Assembly (NCBI GenBank): GCA_050297015.1
Contig: JBNKRZ010000013.1
Location: 11,297-75,296, forward strand
DNA from: JACKJA01 sp050297015
GTDB taxonomy: Bacteria > Pseudomonadota > Alphaproteobacteria > Micavibrionales > Micavibrionaceae
DNA: 64,000 nucleotides
Direction: 5' to 3'
The position numbers and the translations under genes are program-made. The stretch's first letter is position 1, and each line of letters begins with the position of its first letter. Under the pieces are notes generated by a model, which had not been told where the DNA came from, did not search any database, and saw only the letters and a list, made by a program, of their open reading frames with translations. This document shows, one piece after another, positions 34,702 to 43,774 of this stretch.

Positions 34702-35268
34702 ATGGATGCTGGAACAATCGTTTTAATTGTTATTCTCGGACTCGCAGGGCTTGCGATTGTACTTTACAACCGCCTCGTCGCGTTGCGCCAGACCCGCAAT
34801 AACGCTTTCTCTGATATTGATGTTCAGCTCAAGCAGCGCTACAACCTCGTGCCGCAACTGGTTGAAACGGTTAAGGGCTATGCCGGGCATGAAAAAGAAA
34901 TATTTGAAAACGTGACCGAGGCACGGGCGCAGGTCGGCCGGGCTAGTGGTAGTGGCGCTGAGCGTGTGAAGGCTGAAGGGCTTTTGGGGGGCGCGATGAT
35001 GAACCTGTTGGCTGTGGCGGAAAACTATCCCGACCTTAAGGCCGATCAGAATTTTCAAAAACTCATGGCGGAGCTGTCCGATATTGAGAACAAGATCGCC
35101 GCTGCGCGTCGTTTCTTTAATAATGCAACGAGTGAATATAACACATCCGTTCAGCAATTCCCCGCGAACCTTTTGGCCAATATGTTTGGCTTTAAAGCGG
35201 AAACGTTCTTTGAGTTGGATGACGGTATGGAAGAAGTCGTACGTACGGCGCCGGAAGTGAAATTCTAA
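34702..35268 (+). CDS. lemA: LemA family membrane-anchored protein
   Basis: 188 residues. One N-terminal transmembrane helix (IVLIVILGLAGLAIVLYNRLV) is followed by the LemA helical bundle with RNNAFSDIDVQLKQRYNLVPQLVETVKGY, YPDLKADQNFQKLMAELSDIENKIAAARRFFN and FPANLLANMFGF. Precise role unknown in bacteria. The HtpX-like gene follows 15 bases later; lemA next to an M48 peptidase is a recurrent arrangement. Confidence 0.95.
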   Translation: MDAGTIVLIVILGLAGLAIVLYNRLVALRQTRNNAFSDIDVQLKQRYNLVPQLVETVKGYAGHEKEIFENVTEARAQVGRASGSGAERVKAEGLLGGAMMNLLAVAENYPDLKADQNFQKLMAELSDIENKIAAARRFFNNATSEYNTSVQQFPANLLANMFGFKAETFFELDDGMEEVVRTAPEVKF

Positions 35269-35283
35269 ATGTAAGGAATATCC

Positions 35284-36306
35284 ATGCCTTTGGGCACGGT
35301 CGGACTTAGTACTCATATATGGAACAATAACGCGCGATCGGTGATGCTGATCGCGTTTTATCCCTTTGTCATTCTGGCGATGCTCTGGGCTGTGGGGGCA
35401 TTGATAGGCTATTTCTGGGAGGCGGGAATGACTGCTGATGTTGGTGCGCGCACGGTTGCATTTCGCATGGGGAATGGTTTTGTAATATCTTATTGGCCGG
35501 CGGTGTTCACGATTGTCGCTATCTGGTTCATGGTGGCTTATTTCTTTCAGGCAAAAATGGTGCGGGCGTTGTCTCACGCGCGGCCTGTAGAGCGAAAGGA
35601 AGAGCCGGAAATCTATAATCTGGTGGAGAATTTGTGCATTTCTCAAGGTGTTCCCATGCCGCGGCTGGAGATCATAGAAACGGATGCTCGCAATGCTTTT
35701 GCCAGCGGCATTGATAATAGAAGCTATTGTATTACTGTGACGCGTGGGTTGTTGCGCGCTTTGGAAAAGGATGAGCTGGAGGCCGTTTTGGCTCATGAGC
35801 TAACTCATATTATTAACCGTGATGTGCGTTTGTTGATCGTGTCTGTGATCTTTACGGGGATGGTCGGTTTTCTGGCACAGCTGATGTGGAGCAATTTTCG
35901 CTACGGTCTCTATATGCGGAGCAGAGGGCGAAGAGATGGGCGCATAGTGATCTTTATGATGGCGGTGATGCTCATTTTATGGATCGGTTATATGGTGACG
36001 GTGTTTACGCGCTTTGCGCTGTCGCGCCGGCGGGAATATATGGCCGATGCCGGTTCTGTTGCCATGACTAAAAACCCGGAGGCTATGATGCGCGCGCTTT
36101 TGCGGATTGCACAAAATGACCGCATACCAGAGGCTACAGGTGATATTGCGTTGATGTGTACGGCGAATTCCCGGCGTTTTTTAGGGCTGTTTACCACGCA
36201 CCCGCCGATTGAAGAGCGCGTGCAAGCTATTGCGGCGGTTACCGGTACGCCTGTTCCCGTATTGGCGGCGGAGATTGAAGTGCCGCACAATCCGTGGCAG
36301 AGATGA
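35284..36306 (+). CDS. HtpX-like M48 membrane metalloprotease
   Basis: 340 residues. Several transmembrane helices (~20-45, ~70-95, ~195-215, ~225-250) surround a zinc site: HELTH in EAVLAHELTHIINRD (about residue 168), and third ligand Glu in RRREYMADAGSVAMT. The C-terminus FTTHPPIEERVQAI is the standard HtpX ending. Predicted inner-membrane quality-control protease. ATG behind TAAGGAA; paired with lemA. Confidence 0.93.
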   Translation: MPLGTVGLSTHIWNNNARSVMLIAFYPFVILAMLWAVGALIGYFWEAGMTADVGARTVAFRMGNGFVISYWPAVFTIVAIWFMVAYFFQAKMVRALSHARPVERKEEPEIYNLVENLCISQGVPMPRLEIIETDARNAFASGIDNRSYCITVTRGLLRALEKDELEAVLAHELTHIINRDVRLLIVSVIFTGMVGFLAQLMWSNFRYGLYMRSRGRRDGRIVIFMMAVMLILWIGYMVTVFTRFALSRRREYMADAGSVAMTKNPEAMMRALLRIAQNDRIPEATGDIALMCTANSRRFLGLFTTHPPIEERVQAIAAVTGTPVPVLAAEIEVPHNPWQR

Positions 36307-36405
36307 GGGGTGATTTTGATCTACCCTTTGAAATAATCGTATAATGTACTATATAGGTTTTTAAATTAAGGTTTATCTGTAACGTTTTTTAAGGAGAAAA
36401 AACAA

Positions 36406-37113
36406 ATGCAACCTGAGAGATTTCAAACGCAGACGCAACAAACGCAGACGCGTACCTATGATGTAGGGCTGCGTGCTCATATGCAGAGCGTTTATAATCG
36501 TATGACGTTGGGCGTTTTGGTTACGGCGCTCACGTCCTTTTTTGTGGCGTCCAGCCCGGCTTTATTGCAATTCTTTTTCAGCGGGCCGCAAATGTATATC
36601 GTTATGTTCGCGCCGTTGGCCGTTTTGTGGTTTGGCTTTAACCCGATGACTATGCCGGCCAGCAAGCTGCGGATCGGCTTTTTTGCGATTTGTGTGCTCT
36701 ACGGTATCAGCTTTGCGGCAATCTTTGTTGCTTTCACGGGTGAGAGCATCGCACGGGCGTTCTTTATCGCGGCAGGTATGTTCGCAGGATTGTCGATCTT
36801 TGGCTACACCACCAAGAAAAATCTCGATGGGCTCATGACGTTTGCTGTGATGGGGATTTGGGGCGTATTCTTGATGAGTATTATCAACCTGTTTATCCGC
36901 AATGAAGGTATGTTTGATTTGATCTCCGGCGTTGGGATTATTGCTTTTGCCGGTATGACGGCATGGCAAACGCAGGCGGTGAAGGAAATGTATTCTCCGG
37001 CCAATGGTGGGGAGGCTAATTCCCGCATGGCTTGGGCGGCTGCACTAAATCTCTACATCAGCTTCATTGCGATGTTCCAGTACATCCTGCACTTTGTCGG
37101 GCAGAACCGCTAA
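36406..37113 (+). CDS. BAX inhibitor-1 family (YccA/YbhL-type) membrane protein
   Basis: 235 residues, about seven transmembrane helices. N-terminal LRAHMQSVYNRMTLGVLVTALTSF and the C-terminal YISFIAMFQYILHFVGQNR are typical of bacterial BI-1 proteins, as is the YGISFAAIFVAFTGESIARAFFIAAGMF region. Some relatives act as calcium/proton leak channels or FtsH modulators; function here is not established. AAGGAG lies before the ATG, and a terminator follows. Confidence 0.93.
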   Translation: MQPERFQTQTQQTQTRTYDVGLRAHMQSVYNRMTLGVLVTALTSFFVASSPALLQFFFSGPQMYIVMFAPLAVLWFGFNPMTMPASKLRIGFFAICVLYGISFAAIFVAFTGESIARAFFIAAGMFAGLSIFGYTTKKNLDGLMTFAVMGIWGVFLMSIINLFIRNEGMFDLISGVGIIAFAGMTAWQTQAVKEMYSPANGGEANSRMAWAAALNLYISFIAMFQYILHFVGQNR

Positions 37114-37138
37114 GGGTGGCATTGTTTTAAGTTTCAAG

Positions 37139-37167
37139 GGGCCGGGCGCGATTGTCCGGCCTTTTTT
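37139..37167 (+). terminator. Rho-independent terminator after the BI-1 gene
   Basis: Stem GGCCGG (37140-37145) with CCGGCC (37156-37161) and a ten-base loop, followed by six T. It ends the BI-1 transcript before the tRNA. Confidence 0.8.
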
Positions 37168-37228
37168 GTTTTTTATGCTGGACAGCGTGCGGGAAAGTTT
37201 TTATGTTCCTTTCACCTTTCTTTTGGAG

Positions 37229-37304
37229 GGGCCCGTAGCTCAGTTGGTAGAGCGCTACAATGGCATTGTAGAGGTCGTCAGTTCGATCCTGATCGGGTCC
37301 ACCA
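37229..37304 (+). tRNA. tRNA-Ala (anticodon GGC)
   Basis: 76 bases with full cloverleaf: acceptor GGGCCCG / CGGGTCC, D arm GCTC-AGTTGGTA-GAGC, anticodon stem CTACA / TGTAG with loop ATGGCAT (anticodon GGC), T arm with GTTCGATCC, and an encoded CCA. The G3-U70 wobble pair, the alanine identity element, is present. Confidence 0.97.
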
Positions 37305-37329
37305 TTCTTTTCAAAACAATCAGAGGCAA

Positions 37330-37364
37330 GAAAAACGCCCGCCCCAAACAAAGCAGGGCAGGCG
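37330..37364 (-). terminator. Rho-independent terminator of the CZB chemoreceptor gene
   Basis: Read on the minus strand, GCCTGCCC (37363-37356) pairs with GGGCGGGC (37344-37337) with one mismatch and is followed by GTTTTT. It lies 28 bases past the receptor stop. Confidence 0.7.
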
Positions 37365-37392
37365 CTAAAACGGTAGAAAAATATTTGCGCCT

Positions 37393-38736
37393 TTATGCGA
37401 GGAGTTGATCCAGAAGGCGCAGAACATCAACAGAGGCTGCCTCTGCCTGTTTAACTTCATCAATGGCCCCTTGTAAATTACCATCTCTGTATAGGCGGGC
37501 AGCTTCAATGCCGTGTTTGTGGACCAATTCATGCGGCCCTTCAAGCTCTCTATAGGCGGGCTTGCTCGTGTATTTTTCATCTTGAATGGCGTAGTACCAT
37601 TTACCTAAACGACAGGTGTGATGGTCGGCCAGTTCATCCGGGTTGAGTGACTCCCTTCCGACGAGCATGTTGGCCAGACGTTTTTTCCAAATCACATGGT
37701 CTGACTTTGCCAAATGAACAGTCAGGTCAGGAATGTCGCGCCCGACGAAATGCTGGAGTTCTTCGAGAAGGATTTTTTCAGCAAGGTCCATGGCATCGAG
37801 TGTCTTTTCGACTTGTTCAAGGTTGAGATCCGCCATTTGTGAGATTTTGACGACTCCTTCTGCGATCTCCGTTGAGGCTGTTTTTTGTTCGGCCAGAATG
37901 TCGGCAACGTTACGGGTCTGATCGGTAACGGTCATGACCAATGATGAGATGTTTTTCATTTCATCGTTGGAGTTGTTCAAAGCCGTTTCCCCTTTTTCTA
38001 CAATTTCGGGAACTTGTTGGATCATTTTCGTGATTTCGTCGGTTTCATCGGTCAGGAATTTGATCTTCTCGGCGATTTCTTTGGTGGATTCGTTTGTTTT
38101 GTTTGCCAGTTCTTTCACCTCACCGGCAACAACGGCAAAGCCCTTGCCGGCCTCGCCTGCGCGTGCTGCCTCAATCGTGGCATTCAGCGCTAAAAGGTTT
38201 GTCTGGTCGGCAATGTCGCTAATAAAACCAAGAACGCCGTTGATCTTTTGGGCGGCTTGAGAAAGAGTTATTATTTTCTCAACGGCATCGGACGTGATGG
38301 TCGAAATTTCAGACATGGTCTGTAGAGCATGCTCTGACGCTGTCATGCCGCGTTGTGAAATTTCTGACATCTTGGCCGTTTCATTGGCAACGGTTTCCGT
38401 ATTTTCGGCAATATTTTCAACGGAGGCCGTTAGCTCTTGAATGGCGGCGGCCATGCCATTGCTTTGGTGGTTTATATCTTTGGCCCCTTGATTCATTTCT
38501 GCGCCGGCTGTTACCGCTTCGTTGATGGCAATCGAAAGGTCTACGGTCTGGTGAAGACTTTTTGCTTCATCTGCGAGTAATTTGCCCTTTATTTGATCTA
38601 GAAGCTCTTTGTGTAAAGGTGTTTCCGGTTCTTTAGAGTAGTGGCCCTCTACGATCTCAAGCAGTTCTCTTTTCAGGATTTCCAGAGATTCTTCACAGGT
38701 TAATTGTTCTTCTTGGGGGGAGGGGACTTCTGTCAT
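37393..38736 (-). CDS. Soluble methyl-accepting chemotaxis protein with CZB zinc-binding domain
   Basis: About 447 residues from the ATG at 38736, which has AAGGA seven bases upstream; the frame extends to a GTG at 38778. No transmembrane segment. The signalling hairpin has the hallmark ISDIADQTNLLALNATIEAARAGEAGKGFAVVAGEVKELA. The C-terminal CZB domain has DHVIWKKRLANML, HTCRLGKWYY and HELVHKHG, supplying the 3-His/1-Cys zinc ligands. CZB receptors can sense zinc or hypochlorous acid through that Cys. Output would go to CheA and the flagellum; flgK and flgL are in the window. Confidence 0.93.
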   Translation of the reverse strand: MTEVPSPQEEQLTCEESLEILKRELLEIVEGHYSKEPETPLHKELLDQIKGKLLADEAKSLHQTVDLSIAINEAVTAGAEMNQGAKDINHQSNGMAAAIQELTASVENIAENTETVANETAKMSEISQRGMTASEHALQTMSEISTITSDAVEKIITLSQAAQKINGVLGFISDIADQTNLLALNATIEAARAGEAGKGFAVVAGEVKELANKTNESTKEIAEKIKFLTDETDEITKMIQQVPEIVEKGETALNNSNDEMKNISSLVMTVTDQTRNVADILAEQKTASTEIAEGVVKISQMADLNLEQVEKTLDAMDLAEKILLEELQHFVGRDIPDLTVHLAKSDHVIWKKRLANMLVGRESLNPDELADHHTCRLGKWYYAIQDEKYTSKPAYRELEGPHELVHKHGIEAARLYRDGNLQGAIDEVKQAEAASVDVLRLLDQLLA

Positions 38737-38971
38737 TTTTTTTCCTTGTTCTCCAGGAGTGAAACGCAACAACGGCACTTCATAATAAGAAAGCTGTGTG
38801 TGGGTACTTAAGAATTCTTCTTACGATCCGTATGGATTATAAATAACACAAAACAGGCTCTCATAAAAGGATGGTCTTGTGTTTATTGATAAAAGAATAG
38901 ATTGTTCAATGCTATTGAATTTATGTTGCCGTGCCTTATGATGGGAACAGATTTATTGAGGATATGATTCT

Positions 38972-39361
38972 ATGAGTGATACGAAAAAGATTGAACGGCC
39001 CTTGTCGCCGCATTTGCAGGTATATAAACCGCAACTCAATACCTTTGCTTCTATTTTGCACCGGGTGACGGGCTATGCTCTTGTTCTTGGGACGATTATG
39101 GTGCTGTGGCTTCTTGTCGCAGCGTCATACGGGGCGGAGGCTTATAATGGTTTTATGGGCTTTGCGTCTACGCCTGTCGGTATGTTGATGTGGTTTGGGT
39201 GGACTGTGGCGCTGTTCTACCACATGTGCAATGGTGTGCGGCATTTGTTTTGGGACTCAGGCCGGCTTCTTGAGATGAAGCATGCCACTATGGCCGGAAT
39301 AGCCGTTTTTGTGGCAACGGCCCTGCTGACAGGTTTTGTCTGGTGCAGCGTATTATTTTAA
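38972..39361 (+). CDS. sdhC: Succinate dehydrogenase cytochrome b556 subunit
   Basis: 129 residues with three transmembrane helices. RPLSPHLQVYKPQLNTFASILHRVTGYAL carries the SdhC signature with the quinone-site Ser/Arg region; the heme-ligand His is in FYHMCNGVRHLFWDSG. It anchors SdhAB in the inner membrane and reduces ubiquinone. First of sdhC-sdhD-sdhA-x-sdhB. The 235-base gap upstream presumably holds the promoter, which I could not place. Confidence 0.95.
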   Translation: MSDTKKIERPLSPHLQVYKPQLNTFASILHRVTGYALVLGTIMVLWLLVAASYGAEAYNGFMGFASTPVGMLMWFGWTVALFYHMCNGVRHLFWDSGRLLEMKHATMAGIAVFVATALLTGFVWCSVLF

Positions 39362-39379
39362 GTGAAGGAAAAAAGAGCC

Positions 39380-39769
39380 ATGGAAAAACATCAAACGCCG
39401 CTTAAAAAAGCCGAAGGTTTGGGGAGTGCTCATGAAGGGGCTACGCATTGGTGGCACCAACGGATCACGGCTTTTGCTGCCGTCCCTTTGATTTTCTGGT
39501 TGGTTTGCAGTGTGGCAAGTCATGTGATTGGTGCATCTTATGAAGCGTTTACAGTGTGGCTGTCTGCACCGCACAATGCTGTCTTAATGATTTTGTCTAT
39601 TCTTATGCTTTTTTACCATGCGGCGCTGGGGACGCAGGTTATTATTGAAGATTATCTGCATAATATGAATCTGAGGATTGCCAAGCTGATTTTGACCAAA
39701 TTGTTTTTTATGGTCGCGGCCGTGGTTTGTGTTTTTGCGGTTTTGAAAATCGCATTTATGCCGCAGTAA
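39380..39769 (+). CDS. sdhD: Succinate dehydrogenase membrane anchor subunit
   Basis: 129 residues from the ATG at 39380, with GAAGGA upstream; a GTG at 39362, directly after the sdhC stop, is an alternative start. Three transmembrane helices; GATHWWHQRITAFAAVPLIFW and YHAALGTQVIIEDYLH are typical of the alphaproteobacterial SdhD, with His as second heme ligand. Confidence 0.92.
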   Translation: MEKHQTPLKKAEGLGSAHEGATHWWHQRITAFAAVPLIFWLVCSVASHVIGASYEAFTVWLSAPHNAVLMILSILMLFYHAALGTQVIIEDYLHNMNLRIAKLILTKLFFMVAAVVCVFAVLKIAFMPQ

Positions 39770-39841
39770 AAATTGTACGGTGAGGGGGGATACCTCTCGC
39801 TGCGGATGGACGTTTAATTGTAAAGAAAAATGTGAAAAGAT

Positions 39842-41632
39842 ATGACCCAATCTTACGAAATTATTGATCATGAATATGATGTTGTTGTTGTCGGTGCTGG
39901 CGGTGCGGGATTGCGCGCCGGGTTTGGCTGTGCAGAGAAGGGGCTGAAAACGGCGCTGATTTCCAAGGTCTTTCCGACGCGCTCACACACAGTGGCGGCA
40001 CAGGGCGGGATTTCTGCGGCGCTCGGTAATATGGGTGAAGATGATTGGCGCTTTCATATGTATGATACGATCAAGGGCTCTGACTGGCTCGGCGATCAGG
40101 ATGCTATTGAGTATATGTGCCGGGAGGCGATTCCCGCGATTATCGAGTTGGAGCATTATGGTGTGCCGTTTTCCCGCACGCCGGAGGGCAAGATTTACCA
40201 GCGTGCCTTTGGCGGTATGACTACCCACTATGGTAAGGGTACGGCGCAGCGGACGTGTGCGGCGGCCGACCGGACGGGGCATGCGATTTTGCACACGCTC
40301 TATACGCAGGCGCTCAAGCACAAGGCTGAATTCTTTATCGAATATTTTGCTCTCGATCTGATTATGGATGAGGACGGCGCATGCGTCGGGGTGATGGCCC
40401 TGAACATGGAGGACGGCACAATCCACCGTTTCCGCGGGCATCAGACTATTTTGGCGACCGGTGGTTATGGCCGAACGTTCTTTTCCTGCACCTCGGCTCA
40501 TACATGCACCGGTGACGGGAATGCGATGGTACTGCGTGCCGGCCTTGCGTTGCAGGATATGGAATTTATTCAGTTCCACCCGACCGGAATTTACGGTGCG
40601 GGCTGCCTGATTACCGAAGGTGTGCGCGGGGAAGGCGGTTATCTAACAAACTCTGAGGGTGAACGCTTTATGGAGCGTTATGCACCGAGCGCGAAGGATC
40701 TTGCGTCCCGTGATGTGGTGTCCCGTTCCATGACTGTTGAAATTCGTGAAGGGCGCGGTGTCGGGCCGGAGAAAGATCATATTCATTTGCACCTTGAGCA
40801 TCTTGATCCTGATATTATCCATTCTCGCTTGCCGGGGATCGCCGAAACGGCGCGCGTGTTCGCCGGTGTGGATGTGACGAAAGAACCGATTCCCGTGATT
40901 CCTACTGCTCACTACAATATGGGCGGCGTCCCGACTAACTTTAAAACGGAAGTTATCAACCCGACGAAGAAAGATAAAAATGCTGTCGTGCCGGGCTTGA
41001 TGGCAATTGGAGAGGCCGCGTGTGTTTCCGTACATGGCGCGAACCGTTTGGGTTCCAACTCTTTGCTTGATTTGGTGGTGTTTGGACGGGCAGCGGCCAA
41101 TCGTTGCGCCGAACTTGTGAAACCACACAGCGCCCATAAAGCCCTAAAGGGTGATGGTGGACAAAAATCCATCGAACGTCTGGATCGTTTCCGCAACGCG
41201 AGCGGCCACACATCGACAGCGGATTTGCGTGACCGTATGCAGCGCACGATGCAAAGCCACGCGCCCGTATTCCGGACGGGCGATGTTCTGGCCGAGGGCA
41301 TTACAAAAATTGATGCGGCTTTTCAGGCCAAAACCGATCTGGGGATTACCGACCGTTCCTTGATCTTTAATACCGATCTGATCGAAACGTTGGAGCTGGA
41401 TAACCTGCTCTCACAAGCCGTTGTTGCTATGCATGCCGCGGCCAATCGTGAAGAGTCCCGTGGGGCGCAAGCGCGTGAGGATTTCCCTGATCGTGACGAT
41501 AAAAAATGGATGAAGCATACGGTGATCTGGTGTGATGATAAGGGCAAAGTTACGATCGATTACCGTCCCGTCATTATGACGACCTTGACCGATGAGGTTG
41601 AGCCGGTGCCGCCGAAGGCGCGTGTTTACTAG
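39842..41632 (+). CDS. sdhA: Succinate dehydrogenase flavoprotein subunit
   Basis: 596 residues, normal length. FAD Rossmann motif VVVGAGGAGLRAGFGCAEKG, the covalent-FAD His in TRSHTVAAQGGISAAL, and active-site regions QFHPTGIYGAGCLITEG, HYNMGGVPTN and HGANRLGSNSLLDLVVFGR. Oxidises succinate to fumarate in the TCA cycle and complex II. It is followed not by sdhB but by an extra small gene. Confidence 0.98.
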   Translation: MTQSYEIIDHEYDVVVVGAGGAGLRAGFGCAEKGLKTALISKVFPTRSHTVAAQGGISAALGNMGEDDWRFHMYDTIKGSDWLGDQDAIEYMCREAIPAIIELEHYGVPFSRTPEGKIYQRAFGGMTTHYGKGTAQRTCAAADRTGHAILHTLYTQALKHKAEFFIEYFALDLIMDEDGACVGVMALNMEDGTIHRFRGHQTILATGGYGRTFFSCTSAHTCTGDGNAMVLRAGLALQDMEFIQFHPTGIYGAGCLITEGVRGEGGYLTNSEGERFMERYAPSAKDLASRDVVSRSMTVEIREGRGVGPEKDHIHLHLEHLDPDIIHSRLPGIAETARVFAGVDVTKEPIPVIPTAHYNMGGVPTNFKTEVINPTKKDKNAVVPGLMAIGEAACVSVHGANRLGSNSLLDLVVFGRAAANRCAELVKPHSAHKALKGDGGQKSIERLDRFRNASGHTSTADLRDRMQRTMQSHAPVFRTGDVLAEGITKIDAAFQAKTDLGITDRSLIFNTDLIETLELDNLLSQAVVAMHAAANREESRGAQAREDFPDRDDKKWMKHTVIWCDDKGKVTIDYRPVIMTTLTDEVEPVPPKARVY

Positions 41633-41673
41633 GTGTTTCTTGATATTTTTCTTGTTGCGTTGCAATAAAGCTC

Positions 41674-41702
41674 TTGACGTAACGTAGGGTTTCCCCTATT
41701 CT
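41674..41702 (+). promoter_or_regulatory. Candidate sigma-70 promoter upstream of the gene between sdhA and sdhB
   Basis: TTGACG (41674-41679), a 17-base spacer and TATTCT (41697-41702). The -35 is near-consensus, the -10 matches 4 of 6. It could give the dodecin-like gene and sdhB a transcript separate from sdhCDA. Confidence 0.4.
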
Positions 41703-41780
41703 TAATCCTTTCCATGCGGCGGAAAAAGGGGAGAGGTGTGTGTATGATGAAACACGCAAACCCTTTTGGATGCGCCGGTT

Positions 41781-42278
41781 ATGATAAAATTTATTGTCGA
41801 AGCATACTCGGAAGAGAGCTATGAAGATGCCATGGTGCAAGCCTTGGGCAAGGCTTCGGCGCATATGGCGCGTGATAATGATGTTCACATTGATCTCGTC
41901 GATATGTCGTATGACGAGGAAACCGGTTATCATATTGCGCTGGAAGTTACGGTCGTTCCTATGGGGGATAAGGACTCTTTCAAAATTAAGCGTGATGAAG
42001 AGCTGAACAAGCGCATGGCTGTCGAAATTTTTCGCAAGCTGCGCACGAATGAGGGTGAGCGGCTCAAGAATATGATTTCCGATCATTTTCGCCGTCGGGG
42101 GCATTGTCCGGATATTCCGGCGCTTAATCAGTCTTGGATTAATGAAACTCACATCGCTAATGATATTGTGGAGCGGCAATTCCTGCACGCCGTTCATGAT
42201 GTTGAAATTCCCACCAGCAGCCCTAATGTGCCCGATATTCACAAAATATTGGGGCGTCCGACTTTTGATTTGGGGTGA
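41781..42278 (+). CDS. Unknown protein with dodecin-like N-terminal segment, between sdhA and sdhB
   Basis: 165 residues from the ATG at 41781; the frame extends to a TTG at 41766. Residues ~1-65 (IKFIVEAYSEESYEDAMVQAL ... VDMSYDEETGYHIALEVTVVPM) follow the strand-helix-strand-strand plan of dodecins: an S-x-x-S-Y-E-D-A-helix segment and a long two-strand hairpin. Dodecins bind flavins. The rest is a charged helical tail (FRKLRTNEGERLKNMISDHFRRRGH). Similarity was judged by eye and is weak. Location inside the sdh cluster suggests, but does not show, a flavin or respiratory role. Confidence 0.6.
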   Translation: MIKFIVEAYSEESYEDAMVQALGKASAHMARDNDVHIDLVDMSYDEETGYHIALEVTVVPMGDKDSFKIKRDEELNKRMAVEIFRKLRTNEGERLKNMISDHFRRRGHCPDIPALNQSWINETHIANDIVERQFLHAVHDVEIPTSSPNVPDIHKILGRPTFDLG

Positions 42279-42377
42279 GTTTTTTCGATGTTCGTGATTT
42301 TTCTTTAAAAGGCGCTTCACAGCGAGGGTTAAAGTCTTTATTTTAGAGACGGATATTTACCCAACAGGTAAGGGATC

Positions 42378-43172
42378 ATGGCAGAGTTTACACTTCCTCG
42401 GAATTCAAAGGTTGGCAAAGGTCGGACGCATAAGGCTCCTGAAGGTGCTGTGCGTACGAAAACGTTTCAGGTTTATCGCTGGGATCCGGAGGATTCCGAA
42501 AATCCCCGTTGGGATGAGTACGAAATCGATCTGGATCAATGCGGCCCGATGGTCCTTGATGCGCTTTTATACATCAAGAACAATGTCGATTCGACGCTGA
42601 CACTGCGCCGGTCATGCCGTGAAGGGATTTGCGGCTCTTGTGCCATGAATATTGATGGCACCAATACGCTGGCATGTTTGAAGGGCATTGATGAGGTTAA
42701 GGGCGATGTTAAGGTTTCACCATTGCCGCACATGCCTGTGGTTAAAGATCTGGTGCCGGACCTGAACCATGCCTATGCGCAATATGCGTTGATTGAGCCG
42801 TGGTTGAAAACAGATTCGCCGGAGCCCTCCCGCGAGCGCTTGCAAAGCGCTGAGGATGCTGATGTGCTGAACGGTCATGACGGGCACGGGCCGGCCATGT
42901 GTATTTTGTGTTTTTGCTGTTCTACGGCGTGCCCTAGTTACTGGTGGAATGGCGACCGGTTTATCGGACCGGCTGTGTTGCAACAGGCTTATCGCTGGAT
43001 TGCCGATTCTCGTGATGAGGCAACGGGTGAGCGGCTTGACCAGCTGGAAGATCCTTTCCGTTTGTATCGTTGTCATACGATTATGAATTGCACGAACACG
43101 TGCCCGAAAGACTTGAATCCTGCCAAGGCCATTGCTGAGATTAAAAAACTGATGGTTGCCCGTCAGGCTTAA
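42378..43172 (+). CDS. sdhB: Succinate dehydrogenase iron-sulfur subunit
   Basis: 264 residues. 2Fe-2S ligands in SCREGICGSCAMNIDG and ACLKG; 4Fe-4S and 3Fe-4S ligands in CILCFCCSTACPSYWW and CHTIMNCTNTCPKDLNPAKAI. Transfers electrons from the SdhA flavin to quinone. Its stop overlaps the convergent gene on the minus strand by 4 bases. Confidence 0.98.
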   Translation: MAEFTLPRNSKVGKGRTHKAPEGAVRTKTFQVYRWDPEDSENPRWDEYEIDLDQCGPMVLDALLYIKNNVDSTLTLRRSCREGICGSCAMNIDGTNTLACLKGIDEVKGDVKVSPLPHMPVVKDLVPDLNHAYAQYALIEPWLKTDSPEPSRERLQSAEDADVLNGHDGHGPAMCILCFCCSTACPSYWWNGDRFIGPAVLQQAYRWIADSRDEATGERLDQLEDPFRLYRCHTIMNCTNTCPKDLNPAKAIAEIKKLMVARQA

Positions 43173-43774
43173 AAATCATAATCATCCAGCTCTTTTCCAC
43201 CAAACGGGTCGAAGATGATTTCCGTTGAACACACGGCTTTGACAAGCTGGATCATGTTTTGTGATGAAAGACGAAGGTTTTGCTCGCAATGCGATGAACC
43301 TTTTACGGGGATGGATTTTTCCGATCCGTCCTCTGCCGGTAAGTGAAGCGTTCCTTTATCTTTGCTGAGTGTTTGTATTGTGGCGCTTTGGCCCCGGTGT
43401 TTGATTTCTATATTTTCGATCGTGATTTGTGTTTCGAATCCGGATGTTTCTTCTGTGATATTACGGTATGAATCGGACAAACTCTCTTTGTCTAGCTTGA
43501 TCTCGTTGTTCTGGGCGGGGTAGCCGGGAATGTCGTAGGTGATTGTGCTCGTATAGCGCCCCTTTTCATGAAGGTGATCGTCGAGATAAGTCTCCAGATC
43601 TGGTGGTGATAAATTATGGTGGCCCATGGCGACCTGGTTCATTTCTTCAATGAAGGCGGTGATGTTTTCCTCACTCAATTGAGATGCTTTTTGTTTTAAG
43701 GTGACGGCCTGTGCGGGGTCGGGGGTGAAAAAAGCGTAGGAAATTAAGGCTAATGCTGCGTGTTTAGAGATCAT
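43169..43774 (-). CDS. Exported protein of unknown function, paralog A of a tandem pair
   Basis: 201 residues with a signal peptide (ALALISYAFFTPDPAQA). Shared with its upstream neighbour: an N-terminal LSEENITAFIEEMNQVA helix, a D-x-x-x-Y-L-D-D-H-L region, and a C-terminal block SSHCEQNLRLSSQNMIQLVKAVC with two cysteines. It probably forms a small periplasmic domain with one disulfide. Starts inside the end of the neighbour gene (11-base overlap), so co-translated. No family recognised. Confidence 0.7.
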   Translation of the reverse strand: MISKHAALALISYAFFTPDPAQAVTLKQKASQLSEENITAFIEEMNQVAMGHHNLSPPDLETYLDDHLHEKGRYTSTITYDIPGYPAQNNEIKLDKESLSDSYRNITEETSGFETQITIENIEIKHRGQSATIQTLSKDKGTLHLPAEDGSEKSIPVKGSSHCEQNLRLSSQNMIQLVKAVCSTEIIFDPFGGKELDDYDF

